The translations under genes were made by a program, and so were the position numbers. Shown here one piece after another: positions 59,280 to 64,000 of a DNA stretch of 64,000 nt (position 1 is its first letter; each line of letters begins with the position of its first letter). The notes beneath the pieces were generated by a model. The model saw only the letters and a program-made list of their open reading frames with translations, made no database searches and was not told the DNA's origin. Location: positions 62,001-126,000 of the forward strand of contig JANQPX010000020.1 of NCBI GenBank assembly GCA_028285265.1, written 5' to 3'. The stretch is from Geminicoccaceae bacterium. Its GTDB lineage: Bacteria; Pseudomonadota; Alphaproteobacteria; Geminicoccales; Geminicoccaceae.

Positions 59280-60079
59280 GCACGGCAGCCACCAATGGCC
59301 CATCCGTCGCTGATCGTTTGTCGGCGGCAGGCACAGCAAATGCTCTTGAACTGCGAGGCGTCACGCGGATGTTTGGCGCCCTCGCTGCGCTTTCTGACAT
59401 AACGCTCAGTATTCGCCCGGGCGAACGCCGGGGCGTGCTTGGTTCCAATGGTGCTGGCAAAACGACGCTCTTTAACTGCATCACCGGCGACTTCCTTGCG
59501 ACGTCCGGCACGATCCGATTTTTCGGCGAGGATGTAACGGCATTTCCTGCCTATGAGCGCATCCGCCGCGGGCTTCGGCGCACCTATCAAATCTCTCTTC
59601 TCTTCGCTGGGCTTTCGGTACTCGACAATGTTTACCTCGCCTGCCGTGGTGTCTCACGAAATCGTTTTTCACTTCTTCGTCCACGTCGAAACGATGCGCT
59701 GATGAGCTCCGCCGAAGATCTTGTTGCCGCGGTCCATCTGAGTGACGTCAAGGACGACAAAGTCGCCACGCTTGCGCATGGGCAGCAACGGCAACTTGAG
59801 ATCGCCCTTGCTCTAGCTGGCGCACCTCGCTTTATCCTGTTCGACGAGCCAGCCGCCGGATTGTCTCCCACAGAGCGTAGCGAGTTGGTCGAAATTTTGA
59901 CGTCGCTTCCATCTCACATGGGCTACATCATTATTGAGCACGATATGGATGTTGCCCTTCGCGTCGTCGACTACGTATCGATGATGCACAACGGCCGCAT
60001 TTTCAAAGAAGGAACCCCTCAGGAAATCGAGAACGACCCCGAGGTCCAAGAGCTTTACCTCGGAGGCGCTCATGCCTAG
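59276..60079 (+). CDS. Branched-chain amino-acid type ABC ATP-binding protein (LivG-like)
   Basis: '[23 protein letters not shown]', '[36 protein letters not shown]'; TTG start overlaps the LivM stop. Confidence 0.92.
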   Translation: MSTAATNGPSVADRLSAAGTANALELRGVTRMFGALAALSDITLSIRPGERRGVLGSNGAGKTTLFNCITGDFLATSGTIRFFGEDVTAFPAYERIRRGLRRTYQISLLFAGLSVLDNVYLACRGVSRNRFSLLRPRRNDALMSSAEDLVAAVHLSDVKDDKVATLAHGQQRQLEIALALAGAPRFILFDEPAAGLSPTERSELVEILTSLPSHMGYIIIEHDMDVALRVVDYVSMMHNGRIFKEGTPQEIENDPEVQELYLGGAHA

Positions 60080-62285
60080 AGCCGGCGGCGCACAAGGCCG
60101 AACTGCGACGCTGGCCATTCGCGGTCTCAACGTCTATTACGGCGCGTCGCACGCTCTGCAAGGTGTTGACCTTACTCTGGAACAAGGCGTTCTGTCGGTC
60201 GTAGGCCGAAACGGCATGGGCAAAACTACGCTTTGTAAAACCATCATGGGTCTGGTTCCGGCCTCCAGTGGATCGATCACCTTCGGCGGCCAAAATCTCA
60301 TCGGGAAGACACCTGCAGAGATTGCACGTCTTGGTATCGGCTATGTGCCGCAAGGGCGACGTCTCTGGCCGTCACTCACCGTCGATGAGCATTTGCGCAT
60401 GGTTGCGACGGAGGGAACTTGGTCTGTCGATCGAATCTACGCGACCTTCCCGCGTCTTGCCGAGCGTCGCAGCAATGGTGGCGGTCAGCTATCCGGTGGC
60501 GAGCAGCAAATGCTGGCGATTGGCAGGGCGCTTTTGCAGAATCCAACGCTCCTGGTCATGGACGAACCGACTGAAGGCCTCGCCCCTGTAATCGTCGCAC
60601 AGGTTGAGGACATGCTCGTCCGGCTCGCTGACGAGGGCGATATCGAAGTCCTGGTCATCGAGCAAAACATCGGCGTTGCCACAGAGATCGCCGCACAGAC
60701 TGCCATTATGGTCAATGGCCGTATCAGTCGTGTGATGGAAAGCCGGGTGTTGGCCAACGATCGCGACCTTCAGCAGCGCCTCCTTGGAGTCGGTCGCCAT
60801 GCCCATGATGATACGCCGACTTCGGAAGCCAGCAGCTCTGCAGAGGATGCTCAAGACCAGGGCGTCGGTCGCCGTGGACCGAACAAGATCTACCTCTCCA
60901 ACCCAACTTTGCCGACCCGTTGGACACCGCCTGTACCAGTCGCAAAGATCGAGGCCGCCGCCAGAACATCGTCATCAAATGGCAGATCCACCACAGCGGG
61001 TACGAACCTAGCGCCGATCTCGACCACATCAAGAGCACTTGACGGCGCCGTCCTGGTTGCCGGAACCCTCGATACTAAGGGCGTCGAACTTCGGTTCATT
61101 CGTGATCTGCTGAAGGACGCCGGTGTCCGCACCCGGCTCGTCGATCTCTCCACGACAGGCACGCCATCGAGTGCCGAGATCCCCCCAATGCAAGTCGCAG
61201 CCCATCACAAGCATGGTGCCAATGCTGTGTTCACTGAGGATCGCGGCCGCTCAGTTGCAGCCATGACCGAGGCCTTCGAGGCATGGATGCGTCATCAAAG
61301 CGGGATAGCTGGCATCATCGGTGCAGGTGGATCCGGTGGAACGGCCATGGTGACTCCAGCGATGCGCGTGCTGCCGGTTGGCGTGCCAAAGGTGATGATT
61401 TCGACAGTAGCATCAGGTGACGTCAGGCAATATGTCGGCGCTGCCGACATCATGATGCTGCATTCGGTCGCCGACGTGCAGGGCTTGAATTCGATAACCA
61501 GAGAGGTCCTCACCAACGGCGCCAATGCCATTACAGGCATGGTTCGACGTCGTCGCTATCAGCAACAGGCGACAGAAGGGTCGGTCGATAACGGCGCGCC
61601 CGCGGTTGGCCTCACGATGTTCGGTGTTACCACGGCTTGTGTGCAGCAGGTCACAAGAGCGCTTCAACCTGACTACGATTGTCTCGTTTTCCATGCCACG
61701 GGCATCGGTGGGCAATCCATGGAAAAGCTGGTGGACAGCGGGCTGCTCACTGGCGTGCTCGACATCACCACAACCGAAGTCTGCGACATGATGATGGGGG
61801 GCGTATTTCCGGCGACAGAAGATCGCTTTGGCGCAATCATTCGAACGTCTATGCCGTATGTGGGCGCTTGCGGCGCCTTGGATATGGTGAACTTTGCCGC
61901 CCCAGATACCGTGCCGGAACACTACCGTGGCCGCACCTTGTATGAGCACAATCCGCAGATCACGCTGATGCGAACGACGCCTGACGAGAATAGAGAGATG
62001 GGTCGGTGGATTGGCGAACGATTGAACGCGATGGATGCACCGGTGCGCTTCTTCCTTCCCGAAGGTGGCGTCTCAGCACTCGATGCGCCAGGCCAAGCGT
62101 TTCACGACCCAGAAGCCGACAACGCGCTATTCACGGCACTTGAGGGAACCGTACGACAAACGTCCAACCGGCAACTCATCCGTCTTCCCGACAATATCAA
62201 TGACCCATCTTTTGCCGCCGCTCTTGTGGATGCATTCACGTCACTTCACGGCCACCTCCCGCAGCAACGAATGATGAGACACTGA
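60072..62285 (+). CDS. Fusion: LivF-like ABC ATPase (N-term) + Tm-1-like/UPF0261 ATP-binding domain (C-term)
   Basis: N-term '[34 protein letters not shown]...[34 protein letters not shown]'; C-term '[37 protein letters not shown]...[38 protein letters not shown]'; continuous ORF. Confidence 0.92.
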   Translation: MPRAGGAQGRTATLAIRGLNVYYGASHALQGVDLTLEQGVLSVVGRNGMGKTTLCKTIMGLVPASSGSITFGGQNLIGKTPAEIARLGIGYVPQGRRLWPSLTVDEHLRMVATEGTWSVDRIYATFPRLAERRSNGGGQLSGGEQQMLAIGRALLQNPTLLVMDEPTEGLAPVIVAQVEDMLVRLADEGDIEVLVIEQNIGVATEIAAQTAIMVNGRISRVMESRVLANDRDLQQRLLGVGRHAHDDTPTSEASSSAEDAQDQGVGRRGPNKIYLSNPTLPTRWTPPVPVAKIEAAARTSSSNGRSTTAGTNLAPISTTSRALDGAVLVAGTLDTKGVELRFIRDLLKDAGVRTRLVDLSTTGTPSSAEIPPMQVAAHHKHGANAVFTEDRGRSVAAMTEAFEAWMRHQSGIAGIIGAGGSGGTAMVTPAMRVLPVGVPKVMISTVASGDVRQYVGAADIMMLHSVADVQGLNSITREVLTNGANAITGMVRRRRYQQQATEGSVDNGAPAVGLTMFGVTTACVQQVTRALQPDYDCLVFHATGIGGQSMEKLVDSGLLTGVLDITTTEVCDMMMGGVFPATEDRFGAIIRTSMPYVGACGALDMVNFAAPDTVPEHYRGRTLYEHNPQITLMRTTPDENREMGRWIGERLNAMDAPVRFFLPEGGVSALDAPGQAFHDPEADNALFTALEGTVRQTSNRQLIRLPDNINDPSFAAALVDAFTSLHGHLPQQRMMRH

Positions 62286-62288
62286 CCT

Positions 62289-63125
62289 ATGCCACGTTTC
62301 CAGCGCAGCCAGCTTCTTGAACAATATCGTGACATGATCGAACGCGGTGAACCAATCATCGGCGGTGGTGCCGGCACAGGTCTCTCCGCCAAATGCGAGG
62401 AGGCGGGCGGCATCGATCTGATCGTTATTTATAATTCAGGCCGTTACCGTATGGCCGGTCGCGGATCCCTTGCAGGACTCTTGGCTTACGGTAATGCCAA
62501 TGAGATCGTCCTCGACATGGCCAGGGAAGTCCTTCCAGTTGTGCAAAGGACCCCAGTTCTAGCAGGGGTCAACGGCACCGACCCGTTCATGATTCAAGAT
62601 CACTTCCTACAGCAACTTAAAGATATCGGATTCGCAGGCGTACAGAACTTCCCCACGGTTGGTCTCATTGATGGCACGTTTCGCGCCAATCTTGAGGAGA
62701 CTGGCATGGGATTTGGCCTCGAAGTCGATATGATCCGCGCTGCCCATGCGCTCGATATGCTAACCACCCCTTATGTCTTCTCTGAGGACGATGCCCGCGC
62801 AATGGCAGCTGCAGGCGCCGACATCATCGTACCGCATATGGGTCTGACCACCGGCGGCTCGATTGGCGCCGACACGGCGCTCAAGCTCGAAGACTGTCCA
62901 GCCCTGATCGATTCGTTCGCTGCCGCGGCGAAATCGGTGCGCCAGGATATCATCGTTCTTTGTCACGGCGGACCGATCAGCATGCCGGATGATGCGCGCT
63001 ACATCCTGGACAACACCGAGCACTGCAATGGCTTCTACGGCGCTTCCTCAATGGAACGCCTGCCAACCGAAGTTGCGCTCACCGAACAGACGAAAGCGTT
63101 CAAACGCATCGGCGAAGGCCGATAG
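62289..63125 (+). CDS. Phosphoenolpyruvate hydrolase-family / TIM-barrel signal-transduction protein (second half of Tm-1 architecture)
   Basis: '[64 protein letters not shown]...[12 protein letters not shown]', '[36 protein letters not shown]'. Confidence 0.92.
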   Translation: MPRFQRSQLLEQYRDMIERGEPIIGGGAGTGLSAKCEEAGGIDLIVIYNSGRYRMAGRGSLAGLLAYGNANEIVLDMAREVLPVVQRTPVLAGVNGTDPFMIQDHFLQQLKDIGFAGVQNFPTVGLIDGTFRANLEETGMGFGLEVDMIRAAHALDMLTTPYVFSEDDARAMAAAGADIIVPHMGLTTGGSIGADTALKLEDCPALIDSFAAAAKSVRQDIIVLCHGGPISMPDDARYILDNTEHCNGFYGASSMERLPTEVALTEQTKAFKRIGEGR

Positions 63126-63166
63126 AATAGAGGCGGGTCCACCTTGGACCTCGGGAGGTATCAAAA

Positions 63167-64000
63167 ATGTCGGGCCAGTTGATCGGCAATCTCATTCTTT
63201 GGTTGATCGCGGCGGTCATCGTCATCGCGATCATCTACTGGGTCATGAACTGGCTTTATCGCCGGTCGACCAAGGAAGTGGCGTTTGTGCGGACCGGATT
63301 TCTCGGCGAGAAAGTTGTGATCGACGGTGGCGCATTTGTCTGGCCGATAATTCACGACATCACGCCGGTCAACATGAACACGTTGCAGCTTGAGGTGATC
63401 CGCGAGAAGGATGACGCTCTCATCACTAAGGATCGCATGCGAGTCGACGTCGAGGCCGAATTCTATGTGCGCGTTGCCCAAAACCGCGAGGCTGTTTCAA
63501 TCGCTGCTGCGACGCTGGGTCGACGCACGCTCGAGCAAGAACGACTTCATGCGTTGCTAGCGGGTAAGTTCGTTTCTGCCCTGCGCTCGACCGCTGCCGT
63601 GATGACTATTGAGGAGATACATGAACAACGAAGTGACTACGTCGAGCGTGTGAAGGCAGCAGCGCAAACCGGGCTCTCGCAGAACGGGCTCGAGCTCGAG
63701 TCCGTCGCTATTACCGACATCGATCAAACAGATCTCGAATACTTTAACCCTTCAAATCGCTTTGATGCTGAAGGTCTGACCAAACTCATTGAAGACATCG
63801 AGGGAAGACGAAAGCTTCGCAACGATATCGAGCAGGACTCGATGATTAAGATCCGCTCGAGAAATCTTGAAGCGGAAAAGCAAGCGCTCGCCATTGAACG
63901 AGAGAGCGAGACGGCACGTTTGGATCAGGAGCGTGAGGTAGAATTCCGACGGGCAGCGCAGCGCGCCGAACTCGCTCGTGAACGAGCAGAGCGGGAGACC
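63167..64000 (+). CDS. Flotillin/YqiK-like SPFH protein, truncated by window end
   Basis: Open for 278 codons to the window end: 'MSGQLIGNLILWLIAAVIVIAIIYWVMNWLYRRSTKEVAFVRTGFLGEKVVIDGGAFVWPIIHDITPVNMNTLQLEV...KDRMRVDVEAEFYVRV'; GGGAGG upstream. Not in the ORF track, which seems to need a stop. Confidence 0.88.
   Translation, partial: MSGQLIGNLILWLIAAVIVIAIIYWVMNWLYRRSTKEVAFVRTGFLGEKVVIDGGAFVWPIIHDITPVNMNTLQLEVIREKDDALITKDRMRVDVEAEFYVRVAQNREAVSIAAATLGRRTLEQERLHALLAGKFVSALRSTAAVMTIEEIHEQRSDYVERVKAAAQTGLSQNGLELESVAITDIDQTDLEYFNPSNRFDAEGLTKLIEDIEGRRKLRNDIEQDSMIKIRSRNLEAEKQALAIERESETARLDQEREVEFRRAAQRAELARERAERET

Overview
64 kb of a moderately GC-rich, alphaproteobacterial-type chromosome, densely coding, with about 52 credible CDSs. 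No rRNA, convincing tRNA, CRISPR array, phage or IS element was recognised. The window reads as a series of transport/catabolic modules. (1) A membrane-anchored Lon-like (S16) domain protein carrying two tandem C-terminal jelly-roll-like repeats. (2) A polar amino-acid ABC transporter. (3) An RND efflux pump and its adaptor. (4) A TctDE two-component system divergent from tctC, a tctA-tctB fusion, a PrpF/4-oxalomesaconate-tautomerase-like gene and a D-2-hydroxyacid dehydrogenase. (5) A Tat-signal Fe-S aldo/keto reductase next to a small membrane protein. (6) An acetolactate-synthase-like gene, a thioesterase and parE. (7) choXWV. (8) A homogentisate cluster (marR / hmgA-fahA-MBL-FAD monooxygenase-DUF2783). 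(9) A GT4, flippase-like and DUF6134 operon. (10) A 1201-aa coiled-coil OmpA protein with a recent internal duplication. (11) A Liv-type ABC cluster in which LivF is fused to a Tm-1-like (UPF0261) domain, followed by the TIM-barrel partner of the Tm-1 family and a flotillin-like gene cut by the window end. The best candidates for something under-described are the LivF::Tm-1-like fusion locus, the Lon-like/TM/tandem-repeat protein and the hmg-cluster MBL protein with degenerate metal ligands. Several inverted repeats visible in the DNA look like operators, notably a perfect 13-bp one between marR and hmgA. All family calls come from reading the translations; no database search was run.
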